A DNA stretch of 64,000 nucleotides from Streptomyces hygroscopicus (GTDB lineage Bacteria > Actinomycetota > Actinomycetes > Streptomycetales > Streptomycetaceae), in the NCBI GenBank assembly GCA_002021875.1, contig CP018627.1:5146001-5210000 (forward strand), written 5' to 3'. A program made the translations under genes and the position numbers. Positions 53,222 through 63,421 of this stretch are shown here, one piece after another. The notes beneath the pieces are model-generated. The model had not been told where the DNA came from and ran no database searches. It saw only the letters and a list, made by a program, of their open reading frames with translations. The stretch's first letter is position 1; every line of letters starts with the position of its first letter.

Positions 53222-54667
53222 ATGGCCCATTTCTCGACGCCCGGCGCACCGCGGTTCTCGGTCGAGGTCTATCAGAACGAGTACCTCCCCGAGGGAGGCC
53301 GCGAGGTGAACGCGATCATCACCGTCACCTCGTCCGGCGGCGGGGCCGCGGGAGACCCGCCGATCCCCGCTCCCGCCGCCGCCCCCGAGGCGTACGACGG
53401 CGTCCCCGGCGGGTACGACGGTGTCCCCGGCGCGTACGACGGCGCCCCCGGCGCGTACGACGGCGGGGGCGTCCCGGGCGGCGCCTCCGCCCGCGCGGCC
53501 GTGGTGATCATGGTGGACTGCTCCGGCTCGATGGACTATCCGCCGACGAAGATGCGCCACGCGCGGGAGGCGACCGCCGCCGCCATCGACACGGTGCGCG
53601 ACGGCGTCTCCTTCTCCGTGGTGGCGGGCACCCATAAGGCGGTCGAGGTCTTTCCGGGCAACGGGCGGCTGGCCATCGCCGATCCACTCACCCGCGCCCA
53701 GGCCAAGGAGGCGCTGCGGAGCCTGAGTCCGGGCGGCGGCACCGCGATCGGCACCTGGCTGCTGCTGGCCGACCTGCTGCTCGGCTCCGCCGATGCCACG
53801 ATCCGGCACGGCATTCTGCTCACCGACGGCCGGAACGAGCACGAGGAGCCGCAGCGGCTGCGGGCGGTGCTCGACGCCTGCGCGGGCCGCTTCACCTGCG
53901 ACGCCCGCGGGGTGGGCACGGACTGGGAGGTCGAGGAGGTCACCGGGATCGCCTCCGCCCTGCTCGGAACGGCCGATATCGTCGCCGATCCCGCCGGACT
54001 CTCCGCGGACTTCACGCGGATGATGGAGGCGGCGATGGGCAAGGAGATCGCCGACGTCAGCCTCCGGCTGTGGACTCCCAAGGGCGCCGAAGTGGCGTAT
54101 GTGAAACAGGTCGCACCGACGGTCGAGGATCTGACCGCCCGCCGCGTCGAAGCCGGTCCGCGCGCGGGCGACTATCCCACCGGGTCCTGGGGCGATGAGT
54201 CCCGCGACTATCACCTGTGTGTGAGAGTTCCGGCGGCGGAGGTCGGCCAGGAGATGCTCGCGGCCAGGATTTCCCTGGTCCAGCCGCCGCCCGACGGAGC
54301 CGGCAGCCCGCCTAGCCCGCTGGCACAGGGGCTGGTACGCGCGGTGTGGACGGCTGACCTGGCCGTCTCCACCGCGATGAATCCGCAGGTGGCGCACTAT
54401 ACAGGCCAAGCCGAACTGGCCCAGGTCATCCAACAGGGCATGAATGCCCGCAAGTCCGGCGATGCCGAACAAGCGACCGCGAAGCTGGGGCGTGCCGTAC
54501 AGCTGGCGACCGCATCGGGGAACGAGGACACGGCGAAACTGCTTGCGAAGGTGGTGGACGTCCTCGATGTGGCGGCAGGTACTGTGCGACTCAAGGCGAA
54601 GGTCGCGGAGGCGGACGAGATGACACTCGAAACGCGCTCCACCAAGACAGTTCGCGTCAAGAAGTAG
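53222..54667 (+). CDS. von Willebrand factor A domain protein of the PknG cluster
   Basis: 481 residues. ATG at 53222 after AAGGAGCGGATGAT-type site. A beta-rich N-terminal segment (RFSVEVYQNEYLPEGGREVNAI) is followed by a four-fold YDGVPG-like repeat (about 58-82) and a VWA domain (about 92-265) with the MIDAS motif DCSGSM and TDGRNEHEE. A C-terminal domain (about 280-481) ends in a helical part. MIDAS VWA domains bind a metal and a partner protein. In this cluster it may be a kinase/phosphatase scaffold or substrate; a TerY-like stress link is possible. No export signal is seen. Confidence 0.88.
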   Translation: MAHFSTPGAPRFSVEVYQNEYLPEGGREVNAIITVTSSGGGAAGDPPIPAPAAAPEAYDGVPGGYDGVPGAYDGAPGAYDGGGVPGGASARAAVVIMVDCSGSMDYPPTKMRHAREATAAAIDTVRDGVSFSVVAGTHKAVEVFPGNGRLAIADPLTRAQAKEALRSLSPGGGTAIGTWLLLADLLLGSADATIRHGILLTDGRNEHEEPQRLRAVLDACAGRFTCDARGVGTDWEVEEVTGIASALLGTADIVADPAGLSADFTRMMEAAMGKEIADVSLRLWTPKGAEVAYVKQVAPTVEDLTARRVEAGPRAGDYPTGSWGDESRDYHLCVRVPAAEVGQEMLAARISLVQPPPDGAGSPPSPLAQGLVRAVWTADLAVSTAMNPQVAHYTGQAELAQVIQQGMNARKSGDAEQATAKLGRAVQLATASGNEDTAKLLAKVVDVLDVAAGTVRLKAKVAEADEMTLETRSTKTVRVKK

Positions 54668-54736
54668 CACATAACCAGCACTCACGTAGCACTTCTCGGC
54701 AGAAACACCGAGAAAGCCACAAGAGGGGGATCCGAC

Positions 54737-55888
54737 ATGCCGACCTGTCCCAACGGCCACCACTCGGCGGCCGACGACTGGTGCGAGGTGTGTGGCCACC
54801 GGATGTCGGGGACACCCATGCCCTCCGGTGCCGTCTCGCCACCTCCGCCACAGCCCGCGCCGGGTGGCCACGGCCTGCCCGTGCCTCCGGGTGGCTACGG
54901 GAGTCCGGGGCCGGGCGGCCCACCGCCGCCCGGCGGCGCGGGGGGCTACGGCTATCCGGCGCAGCAGCAGGAGCTGTGCCCGCAGTGCCGCACGCCGCGT
55001 GAGGCGCAGGCTCCGTTCTGCGAGGAGTGCCGGTTCAACTTCCAGACGCACACGCCTTCTCCGTACGGGCCGCCGCAGGGCGGTTACGCGCCACCGCAGC
55101 AGCCGGGGCACGGGGTGCCGCATGTCCCGCACCCGGGGCAGGGCGGCCCCGGTCCCGCCTCCGCTCCGGGGTTCGGCGGCGACAGCGACTGGACGCTTCC
55201 GCCGCCGCAGCAGGGAGGCACGCCCCCGCACGGCGCGCCGCAGCAGGGCGCCCCGGGCCACGGCCAGGGCGCGCCCCCGGCCGTGCCGCAGTACGGCTAC
55301 GGCTACCCCCAGGCTCCGGCGCCCCCCGCCCAGCCGTACGGGAACGAGGGGTACGCCCCGCCGCCGCAGCAGCAGGGGCCGGGCCACCAGCCGCCACAGC
55401 AGCAGCACCCCGGCGCGCCGCAGCACTCGACGCCGCCCGGCGGCGCCCAGTACGGCCAGGGTGGGGCTCCGGCGTCGGCGCCCGGGAACTGGATAGCCGT
55501 GGTCGCCCCGGACCGTGAGTACTTCATGGCGATGATGAACCGCAGCGGCCCGGAGGCCGCCGGGCTGAACCTCCCGGCCTACTCCCCCGAGCAGCAACTG
55601 CCGCTCAACAGCGGCCAGATCACCATCGGCCGGCGCCGCCACAGCACCGGTGAGGCCCCCGACATCGACCTCGGGCGCCCGCCCGAGGACCCGGGCGTCT
55701 CGCATCAGCACGCGCTCCTCGTCCAGCAGCCCGACGGCGTCTGGGCGGTCGTCGACCAGGACTCGACGAACGGGACGACGATCAACGGCGGCGAGGAGCC
55801 GATCCAGCCGTTCGTGCCGGTCCCGCTCCGGGACGGCGACCGCGTCCACGTCGGCGCGTGGACGACGATCACGGTGCGCCGGGGCTGA
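54737..55888 (+). CDS. FHA-domain protein with zinc ribbons, probable PknG-pathway phosphopeptide reader
   Basis: 383 residues. ATG after AGAGGGGG. N-terminal zinc ribbon (CPNGHHSAADDWCEVCG, 4-20), a Pro/Gly stretch, and a second ribbon CPQCRTPREAQAPFCEECR (about 80-98). A Pro/Gln/Gly-rich linker (about 105-250) and a C-terminal FHA domain (about 285-383) follow, with ITIGRRRHS, VSHQHALL and DSTNGTTING, the phosphothreonine-binding residues. GarA of mycobacteria is the FHA target of PknG; this protein is longer but stands at the end of the PknG cluster, so a similar output role is likely. The GarA ETT phosphorylation motif is not visible at its N-terminus. Confidence 0.9.
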   Translation: MPTCPNGHHSAADDWCEVCGHRMSGTPMPSGAVSPPPPQPAPGGHGLPVPPGGYGSPGPGGPPPPGGAGGYGYPAQQQELCPQCRTPREAQAPFCEECRFNFQTHTPSPYGPPQGGYAPPQQPGHGVPHVPHPGQGGPGPASAPGFGGDSDWTLPPPQQGGTPPHGAPQQGAPGHGQGAPPAVPQYGYGYPQAPAPPAQPYGNEGYAPPPQQQGPGHQPPQQQHPGAPQHSTPPGGAQYGQGGAPASAPGNWIAVVAPDREYFMAMMNRSGPEAAGLNLPAYSPEQQLPLNSGQITIGRRRHSTGEAPDIDLGRPPEDPGVSHQHALLVQQPDGVWAVVDQDSTNGTTINGGEEPIQPFVPVPLRDGDRVHVGAWTTITVRRG

Positions 55889-55935
55889 GGCCGGGACGGG
55901 CGGGGTGGGACCGGACGGCTGGAAGGACTGAAGCC

Positions 55936-57294
55936 CTAGAAGGGCTGAAGCCGGGGCTGAAGGCCGCCGGGAGGGCCCAGCGGCCAGCCGTAGGCGCCCT
56001 CCGGGTCGTCCAGCCAGACCCATTGACGCTCGCCCCGCACCGTCACCCCGTAGCGCTCCCGCCCCGGCCTGCCCTCGTGCTCCCATAGCGCGAGGGCCTC
56101 GACCGGCTCCATATGGCCCGCGGCCACGTTCAGCAGGAAGCGGAAGGAGTCGTCCAGCAGCGGCCGGGACGGCAGACCGTGCGTGGGCACCTGAGGCGGC
56201 GGGCCGCTGCCGCGCAGCGGGACGAAGTACGCGGGCATGGCCAGAAAATGCCCCTCCGCATGGCGGGCGTCGGCGACCCTCAGGGCGATCAGCCCGGTCG
56301 CGAGCGGCGTCAGGATCAGCGCGCCCGGACGGCACTGGCCGAGCCATGCGGACGGGATGGACGCCACGGCGCAGGTGGCGATGATCCGGTCGTAGGGAGC
56401 GTGCAGCGGACAGCCGCGCGCCCCGTCGCCCGTGACGACCGCGGGACGGAACCCGGCGGCGGCCAGATGGTTACGGGCCGCCTCGGTGATCTCCGGGTCG
56501 AGATCGAGAGTCGTGACCTGGGTGTCGCCGAGCCGATGGGCCAGCAACGCGGCGTTGTAGCCGGTGCCCGCGCCGATCTCCAGCACCCGGTCCCCGTCCC
56601 GCACCTGGAGCGCCTGGAGCATCCGCGCCATGAGCGACGGCTGGCTGCTGGAGGTGATCAGCTCGCCGTCGCGCACCCGCGTGGCGAGCGGGGCGTTCGC
56701 GTACGCGCCTACCAGCCAGCGGGCCCGCCGCAGCGGGTGGGGGTCGTCGCGCCACAGCCGGGTGTAGCCGACCGTCCCATGCGCCGCACCGGCCCGCGCT
56801 GCCCCTGCTGTCTCGCGGCCCGACGCATTTGCCGCGCCCGCTGTAGCTGGTGTGCCTGCCGCACCCGTCGTGCCCGCCGCACCAGGCGCACCCACCGCAC
56901 CCACCGCACCCACCGCACCCACCGCACCCACCGCACCCACCGAGCCTGCCGCACGTGCCGCCGTGCCTGCCGTACCCGCCACGCGTGCCGCGCCTGCCGT
57001 GCCCACCGCACCCGCCGCGCCTGGCGCACCCGCCGCCGTGCCCGCCGCCGCCGTGCCCGCCTCCCCAGCCTCGTAGTAGTAGGGCACGAAGAGATGGCGC
57101 GGCACCTCCTCGAAGGCCGCCCGCCAGGCGGGGTCCGTGAGGCCGCCGCCCGCCACGATCTCCCGGACCAGCCCGGACCGTACCGCCGCGGCCTCCTCGG
57201 CGCACCCATCGGCCTCCCGGCCCATACGCTTCCCCCGCGCCACACGCTCCACGGCGTCCGGCGCACTGCGTGTGCCACCGCCCGTGCTGCCCAT
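55936..57294 (-). CDS. Protein-L-isoaspartate methyltransferase-like SAM methyltransferase with low-complexity insert
   Basis: 452 residues from the ATG at 57294 after AGGAGAG. Residues about 38-75 (LVREIVAGGGLTDPAWRAAF, EEVPRHLFVPYYYE) form the usual PCMT start. An Ala/Gly/Thr/Val-rich insert of about 95 residues (76-172) follows. The fold resumes at GTVGYTRLWRDDPHPLRRAR. The SAM-binding site is VLEIGAGTGYNAALLA, with a second motif PYDRIIATCAVASIP. PCMT-like enzymes methylate damaged Asp residues or modify peptides; Streptomyces has relatives in lanthipeptide clusters, but no such cluster is here. The insert is encoded by a 9-nt microsatellite. Confidence 0.87.
   Translation of the reverse strand: MGSTGGGTRSAPDAVERVARGKRMGREADGCAEEAAAVRSGLVREIVAGGGLTDPAWRAAFEEVPRHLFVPYYYEAGEAGTAAAGTAAGAPGAAGAVGTAGAARVAGTAGTAARAAGSVGAVGAVGAVGAVGAVGAPGAAGTTGAAGTPATAGAANASGRETAGAARAGAAHGTVGYTRLWRDDPHPLRRARWLVGAYANAPLATRVRDGELITSSSQPSLMARMLQALQVRDGDRVLEIGAGTGYNAALLAHRLGDTQVTTLDLDPEITEAARNHLAAAGFRPAVVTGDGARGCPLHAPYDRIIATCAVASIPSAWLGQCRPGALILTPLATGLIALRVADARHAEGHFLAMPAYFVPLRGSGPPPQVPTHGLPSRPLLDDSFRFLLNVAAGHMEPVEALALWEHEGRPGRERYGVTVRGERQWVWLDDPEGAYGWPLGPPGGLQPRLQPF
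56887..56940 (-). repeat. Six tandem 9-bp repeats in the methyltransferase gene
   Basis: Six perfect copies of CGCACCCAC (plus strand) encode repeated Val-Gly-Ala inside the methyltransferase insert. Less regular Ala/Gly/Thr codons flank it for about 230 bp. The unit length keeps the frame when copy number changes. Confidence 0.88.
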
Positions 57295-57374
57295 GACTCC
57301 ACTCTCCTGCGCCAGCCCTCCAGCCGCGACCCACGCCCCCTTTTCCAGCCGGGGGTGTCTGAGACCATGGAGGC

Positions 57375-57779
57375 GTGAATGAGATTCCGCGAGGCACACT
57401 TCAGGAGCAGACCTTCTACGAGCAGGTCGGCGGCGAGCAGACCTTCCGGCGTCTGGTCCACCGCTTCTACCAGGGAGTCGCGGAGGACCCGGTGCTCCGG
57501 CCGATGTACCCCGAGGACGACCTGGGGCCGGCCGAGGAACGGCTCGTACTCTTCTTGATGCAGTACTGGGGCGGCCCCCGCACCTACAGCGACAACCGCG
57601 GCCACCCGCGGCTGCGCATGCGCCACGCCCCCTTCACCGTGAACCGCGCCGCCCATGACGCCTGGCTGCGCCATATGCGCGACGCGGTCGACGAGCTGGA
57701 GCTGGCCCCGGAGCTCGAGGGCCAGCTGTGGCAGTACCTCACGTACGCCGCCGCCTCCATGATCAACACGGAGGGCTGA
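57375..57779 (+). CDS. glbO: Group II truncated haemoglobin
   Basis: 134 residues from a GTG at 57375 after ATGGAGGC. The two-over-two globin fold is visible: TFYEQVGGEQTFRRLVHRFYQGV (glycine motif GGE), YWGGPRTYSDNRGHPRLRMRHAPF with the heme-binding proximal His in MRHAPF, and the terminal helix WQYLTYAAASM. Length and motifs match GlbO-type trHb. It binds oxygen and may protect against nitric oxide or oxidative stress. Divergent from the methyltransferase gene, 80 bases away, and followed by a convergent unknown gene. Confidence 0.94.
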   Translation: MNEIPRGTLQEQTFYEQVGGEQTFRRLVHRFYQGVAEDPVLRPMYPEDDLGPAEERLVLFLMQYWGGPRTYSDNRGHPRLRMRHAPFTVNRAAHDAWLRHMRDAVDELELAPELEGQLWQYLTYAAASMINTEG

Positions 57780-57810
57780 CCGGCGAGCCCAGAGAGCTGA
57801 CCCTGCGGAC

Positions 57811-58650
57811 TCAGGCGGGTGTGACGGACAGGCCGGAGAGGCCCGACGTACGCACCGCGATGGAGCCGTACGGAGTGCGCAGCCGCAGCCAGCCGCCCGC
57901 GGCGAGCAGCGCCAGAGACTCGGCCGTGGGGCCGGGCGCGGCCGTGGCCACACCGCCTCCGGCACCGGGGGCGGAGGCGGCCGGAGCCGCCGCCCGGACC
58001 GGGCGCAGGAAGCCCAGCGACTGGGCGGCATGCACGGCACGCAGCGGGAGCCCGGTGTCACCGAGCGTGCGGGACCAGATCTCATGGCCGATGCGGTCAC
58101 GCTCGGCGCGCGTACGGCGCTCCTCGGGAAGCTCCGCGTCGCGGGCCCGGAACTCGGCGACGGCGGCGGCGACCTCCCCGCGCACCTCGTCCACGCCCGG
58201 CAGGCCGCTCACCCGGCGCCAGCCGCCGCGCGGCGGCAGCACCCCGGCCCACGGCGGACCGGTGACAGCCTGCGGCACGGTGACCACCAGGCCCCGGTCA
58301 CGGACCTCGGGGCCGTCGGCGGTCCGCCCGGCCCGCGCCGTGTCCAGCGCGTCCTCGAGCTCGCCCGCCGAGACCGTCGTATCCAGGGCGCCGGGCCCGC
58401 TCGCCGCCCCGGCGGCTCCCGCCTCCCCGGCCGGCGTGGCATCGGTGCCGATGATCGCCTCGAGCCGCGCCGTGCGGATCGCGAGGACCTCGAAGGACGG
58501 CGGCCGGCCGAAGACGGCGAGCACACCGCCGCCCGCCTGCAGCCGCACCGCCGCCGCCCGGTCGTAGTGGATCAGCCGGGCCAGGAAGGCGGCGAGATCG
58601 GTCGCCTCCCCGGCGTCGGCGAAGTGGAGCTCCTGGCCGGCGGCCGTCAT
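57811..58650 (-). CDS. Conserved actinobacterial protein of unknown function
   Basis: 279 residues; its ATG overlaps the stop of the thioesterase gene (ATGA). No signal or membrane helix. Residues 10-65 look folded (AFLARLIHYDRAAAVRLQ, then LAVFGRPPSFEVLAIRTARL). The middle has a Gly/Ala/Pro-rich linker (about 75-90) and a beta-rich part (RDRGLVVTVPQAVTGPPW). The C-terminal third is helical with a second Ala/Gly linker and ends in a short beta domain. No family recognised. Its coupling to ettA and the thioesterase suggests an operon; the function cannot be inferred from that. Confidence 0.8.
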   Translation of the reverse strand: MTAAGQELHFADAGEATDLAAFLARLIHYDRAAAVRLQAGGGVLAVFGRPPSFEVLAIRTARLEAIIGTDATPAGEAGAAGAASGPGALDTTVSAGELEDALDTARAGRTADGPEVRDRGLVVTVPQAVTGPPWAGVLPPRGGWRRVSGLPGVDEVRGEVAAAVAEFRARDAELPEERRTRAERDRIGHEIWSRTLGDTGLPLRAVHAAQSLGFLRPVRAAAPAASAPGAGGGVATAAPGPTAESLALLAAGGWLRLRTPYGSIAVRTSGLSGLSVTPA

Positions 58651-59171
58651 ACGGCGACGGCCCCCTCCGGCCGCTCGGCGCCACCGACGCCACCGACGGA
58701 TCCGGCGCCACCGGCGGATCGGCCGGACTTCGCAGCCGCCTTGCCTGCGCCCTTCTTCACCGGGTCCGGCTCCAGGTACTCGGTCAGGAACTTCTCCTCT
58801 TCCGGGGAGACCCGGCGCGGACGGCTCTGGTCGAGGTCGTAGGGCACGATGCGAGTGGCGGCACGCACATACAGCGCGTCCTCGTCCTTGATCTCGTAGC
58901 GCAGGGTGAGATACGCGGCTTTGATCTCCGTCACCCAGGTCTCGACCGTCACCGGGCTGTGCCGGTGGACGAGGGGCTTCAGATAGTCGATCTCATGCCG
59001 GGCCACGACCACGCCGCCGGTGAACGCGTCACTCCCGTTCCCCGGCGCCAGCCGCCACATGAAGTCGACCCGTGCCTCCTCCAGGTAGCGGAGGAAGGTC
59101 ACGTTGTTGACGTGGCCGAACGCGTCCATGTCGGACCAGCGCAGGGGACAGGGGTAGATATGGCGTGCCAT
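58647..59171 (-). CDS. Hotdog-fold acyl-CoA thioesterase (4HBT/YbgC type)
   Basis: 174 residues from the ATG at 59171, four bases after the ettA stop. Hotdog thioesterase signature: RWSDMDAFGHVNNVTFLRYLEEAR, with the catalytic Asp in the SDMDAFGHVN motif, and the later NNEV-type strand GVVVARHEIDYLKPLV. The C-terminal 30 residues are Ala/Gly-rich. It should hydrolyse acyl-CoA in the cytoplasm; the preferred acyl chain is unknown. Second gene of an ettA operon, coupled to the next gene by ATGA. Confidence 0.9.
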   Translation of the reverse strand: MARHIYPCPLRWSDMDAFGHVNNVTFLRYLEEARVDFMWRLAPGNGSDAFTGGVVVARHEIDYLKPLVHRHSPVTVETWVTEIKAAYLTLRYEIKDEDALYVRAATRIVPYDLDQSRPRRVSPEEEKFLTEYLEPDPVKKGAGKAAAKSGRSAGGAGSVGGVGGAERPEGAVAV

Positions 59172-59175
59172 CCGC

Positions 59176-60840
<1,665 letters not shown>

Positions 60841-61165
60841 GAGAAACCGTCCGGCAATCTGGTAGGTATCGAGATGCGGCTCCACCGCGGGGTCCGTATC
60901 CGTGGCGGCTCCACCGCATGAGGGTAGATACAGCCATCTTGCCGTACGCCAAGCCCGAGGCGGAAACCCGTTTGGTCCGGCGTGCGGCGTGAGTCCGGCA
61001 TTCGCGGTCCCCACGACCCCGGTATCCGCCGCCCCCATGACGCGAAGGGCCGGAACCTCTGCGAGGCTCCGGCCCTCCATCACCGCGTTTTCGATGATCA
61101 CCACACTCGGTGACCTTCGTTTCACTCAGCGATCACTGCTGCCCTGGCGTCGCCGCCCAGGCGTT
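60841..61165. other. Intergenic region between ettA and the surface-protein gene
   Basis: 325 bases. Contains the promoter of ettA on the minus strand (AT-richer part near 60870-60940) and the terminator of the gene at 61166. No gene or small-RNA structure is supported beyond the hairpin listed separately. Confidence 0.55.
61046..61076 (-). terminator. 14-bp hairpin after the surface-protein gene
   Basis: A 14-bp stem with one mismatch (61046-61059 with 61063-61076) and a 3-nt loop, 90 bases beyond the stop of the minus-strand gene. Confidence 0.7.
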
Positions 61166-62563
61166 TCACTGGCCCGCGGGCGCCTTCTTCTTGCGGACGA
61201 AGAAGACCGCGCCGCCACCGACGACGACCAGTGCCACGGCGATGCCCGCGATCATCGGGGTGTTGCTGCTGCTACCGGTCTCGGCGAGGTCGCCACCGGA
61301 GGTGTCACCGCCGGTGCTGCCACCGGCCGACGCGGGGCTCGGCTGCGAGGAGGGGGTGTCGCTGCCGCCACCGCTGCTGGCGGTCTTGCAGTCGAGAACG
61401 CCGGAGAAGGTCTTCTCGAAGCCGTTCGGACCGGTGATGCTGAACTTGTAGCTCTGGTCCTCCTTCACCGGGGCGGTGACGGTCTTCGACTGGCCCGCCT
61501 CGACGGTGTACTTCTGGCCCAGCAGCTCGAAGGTGAACGCCTCGTCGCCCTTGTTGCTGGCCGTGATGTCCACGCCGCCCTTGGCGCAGTCCTTCTCGGC
61601 GGAGACCGCCGGGACCGCGCCCTTCTTCGCCCAGTTCGCGGTGGCGGTGGCGGAGACGGTGCTCTCGCTGGACCCGGCCAGGATCTGCGTCTGGCTCTTG
61701 GTGGCGCTGGCGAACGCGCGGCCCACCGGAACCTTGGTGGCGGCCTGGGCGGTCAGCGTGGCGGAGCCGTCCGCCGCGCCCTTCGGGACGTCGAAGTACA
61801 CCTCGCCGCCGTCGGCGGCGCTGGTGAGGGTCTTGCCGCTCTTGTCGACAAGCTTGACGCCACTGCCCCCGCCCTCGGTGCCCGGGGTCAGGGTGACGCT
61901 GTCGGCGTTGGTGTGGACCTTGACCGGGCCGAGGCGCTCACCGGCCTTGCCGGAGACGGCCGGCGGGTCCAGGCTCAGCGACGCCTTGGGCTCCCCGAGG
62001 TTCTGCGCGCTCTTCTCGAGGTAGTCGGCCAGCTTCTCGGCCTGCGGGTCGATCGCGTCGACCTTCGCGTTGTCGGAGAAACGCCAGATGGCGACCTGCG
62101 TACCCGCGGCGGCGGTCTTCTCGGTGAGGGCACCGGTGCCGGCCGTCTTCGCCAGCGCGCCGAGGTCGTTCACCTGGGGGTAGGAGTTCTGCAGAACCCA
62201 GTTGATCTTGCCCGCGTTGGGGTTGTTCGCCAGCGACGTCTCGGCCCAGGACTTCTCCTCGTACTTCGCCTTGCTCTGCGTCGGGTTGTGCAGATCAATG
62301 CAGTACGTCTGGATGGAGCCGCCGTTGTCGACCGACATCTCGAAGAGGCCGGCGCCGACCTGCTGGTCCTTGCCGTTCTCGTGGATCACGGCCTTGTCGA
62401 ACGTCTTGAGACCGCCCAGCGTGGCGGTGGCGCCGCCCTGGCTCGGGGGCGCGTCATCGGCGGCGGCGGTGCCGGCGGTGACTATCGCACCCGCCGCGAC
62501 CAGGCCGGACGCCAAAACGGCGGCCGCAAGGCGGGCAGCGCCCCGCCTCTTTACAGAAATCAT
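61166..62563 (-). CDS. Sortase-anchored surface protein with thioester (TQXA) domain
   Basis: 465 residues from the ATG at 62563 after GGAGGGG. Signal peptide (about 1-35, cleavage near GTAAADD). The N-terminal thioester domain has C88 in TYCIDLHNPT and Q156 in AGTQVAIWRFSD, the Cys-Gln pair that forms an internal thioester in TQXA-type adhesins. Beta-sandwich domains follow to about 400. A Gly/Ser/Thr linker, the sortase signal LAETG (426-430), a membrane helix and the tail RKKK complete the protein. LAxTG is the signal used by class E sortases common in Streptomyces. The protein should be linked to peptidoglycan and may bind covalently to a host, hyphal or matrix surface. Confidence 0.92.
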   Translation of the reverse strand: MISVKRRGAARLAAAVLASGLVAAGAIVTAGTAAADDAPPSQGGATATLGGLKTFDKAVIHENGKDQQVGAGLFEMSVDNGGSIQTYCIDLHNPTQSKAKYEEKSWAETSLANNPNAGKINWVLQNSYPQVNDLGALAKTAGTGALTEKTAAAGTQVAIWRFSDNAKVDAIDPQAEKLADYLEKSAQNLGEPKASLSLDPPAVSGKAGERLGPVKVHTNADSVTLTPGTEGGGSGVKLVDKSGKTLTSAADGGEVYFDVPKGAADGSATLTAQAATKVPVGRAFASATKSQTQILAGSSESTVSATATANWAKKGAVPAVSAEKDCAKGGVDITASNKGDEAFTFELLGQKYTVEAGQSKTVTAPVKEDQSYKFSITGPNGFEKTFSGVLDCKTASSGGGSDTPSSQPSPASAGGSTGGDTSGGDLAETGSSSNTPMIAGIAVALVVVGGGAVFFVRKKKAPAGQ

Positions 62564-62780
62564 GGTTTCCCCTCCGGGCGAGCGCCAGTCTGTTGGTGCG
62601 CCTCGCCAGCGAACTCAAAACTCAGGAACCCCCGTTGGGCACGCAGGGATCCTAGGGAGAAAAGAACCGCACGCTCCCCGGCAATACCTAGACCCAACCG
62701 ATCCGAATCGGAATCGTTATCTAATCCCCAGATCACTTATGACCTGGGATTATCGACAAATCTCCCGTGATCGCCGTCAC

Positions 62781-63281
62781 TCACGGGGAAGTTGCCCCGG
62801 TCGGTGCGTTTAGAAGCGGTTTAGCCTGTGAAACACGGCGAAAAGCGGATGTACCCCGCGTAAGATCATGTCCGACCGCCATCGCGTCGATCTCCGCGGT
62901 GACCCAGCGCCTGGGCTGATTCGGCCCGCCGCCGGAATCCACGGCCGGCACCGGGTCCGCTGCCGCGCCTCCCCCTTCTCCCTGAAGCGGCCGATCCCTC
63001 TCTCGCTCCCGGTCCCATTCGCGCTCCCGCACCCGCAACGTCCCATGGACAACGAGGGGTTCACCGAGCGATACCGACCCGGCGACATTCGCGGCGAGCG
63101 TGCGCCACGTCCAGACCGTATAGAAACTCGTGTACGCGTCCGCCCACGCGTCCCGCCCCCGGTCCCACCGGCGCACCGTCACCGCCAACCGGAACCGGGC
63201 CACCGCGACACCCGCCGCCGTCTCCCAGAAGTCCGGCCGCGTCGCGGCATTGCCCACCACGGTCACCCAGCTCTCATTCAC
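62781..63281 (-). CDS. ssbB: Single-stranded DNA-binding protein SsbB-like
   Basis: 166 residues from a GTG at 63281. The OB-fold core spans about 1-105 (VTVVGNAATRPDFWETAAGVAVARFRLAV, YTVWTWRTLAANVAGSVSLGEPLVVHGTLRV). The C-terminus lacks the acidic DDDIPF tip that SsbA uses to bind partner proteins, and the linker is short. This matches the Streptomyces paralogue SsbB, linked to chromosome segregation in sporulation. The gene lies downstream of a GTPase gene on the same strand, as in S. coelicolor. Confidence 0.92.
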   Translation of the reverse strand: MNESWVTVVGNAATRPDFWETAAGVAVARFRLAVTVRRWDRGRDAWADAYTSFYTVWTWRTLAANVAGSVSLGEPLVVHGTLRVREREWDRERERDRPLQGEGGGAAADPVPAVDSGGGPNQPRRWVTAEIDAMAVGHDLTRGTSAFRRVSQAKPLLNAPTGATSP

Positions 63282-63421
63282 CGGCTACGCCTCCCCCATC
63301 AATTCCCGGCTCTGCCGTGCTGTTCGTGAACCATGCTGCCCGGGATCGCGAAGCCCCGCCGGGCCCTGTGCACGACCCCGTGGTTGTGGACAACTCGGTC
63401 ACCCGCCCGGGTGACCGACCG

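Noticed and set aside
56850..57070. Proline/histidine-rich plus-strand frames over the methyltransferase
   Set aside because: They arise from the 9-nt repeat read in other frames.
55936..57294. Lanthipeptide (FxLD-type) cluster around the methyltransferase
   Set aside because: No precursor peptide, dehydratase or cyclase genes are nearby.
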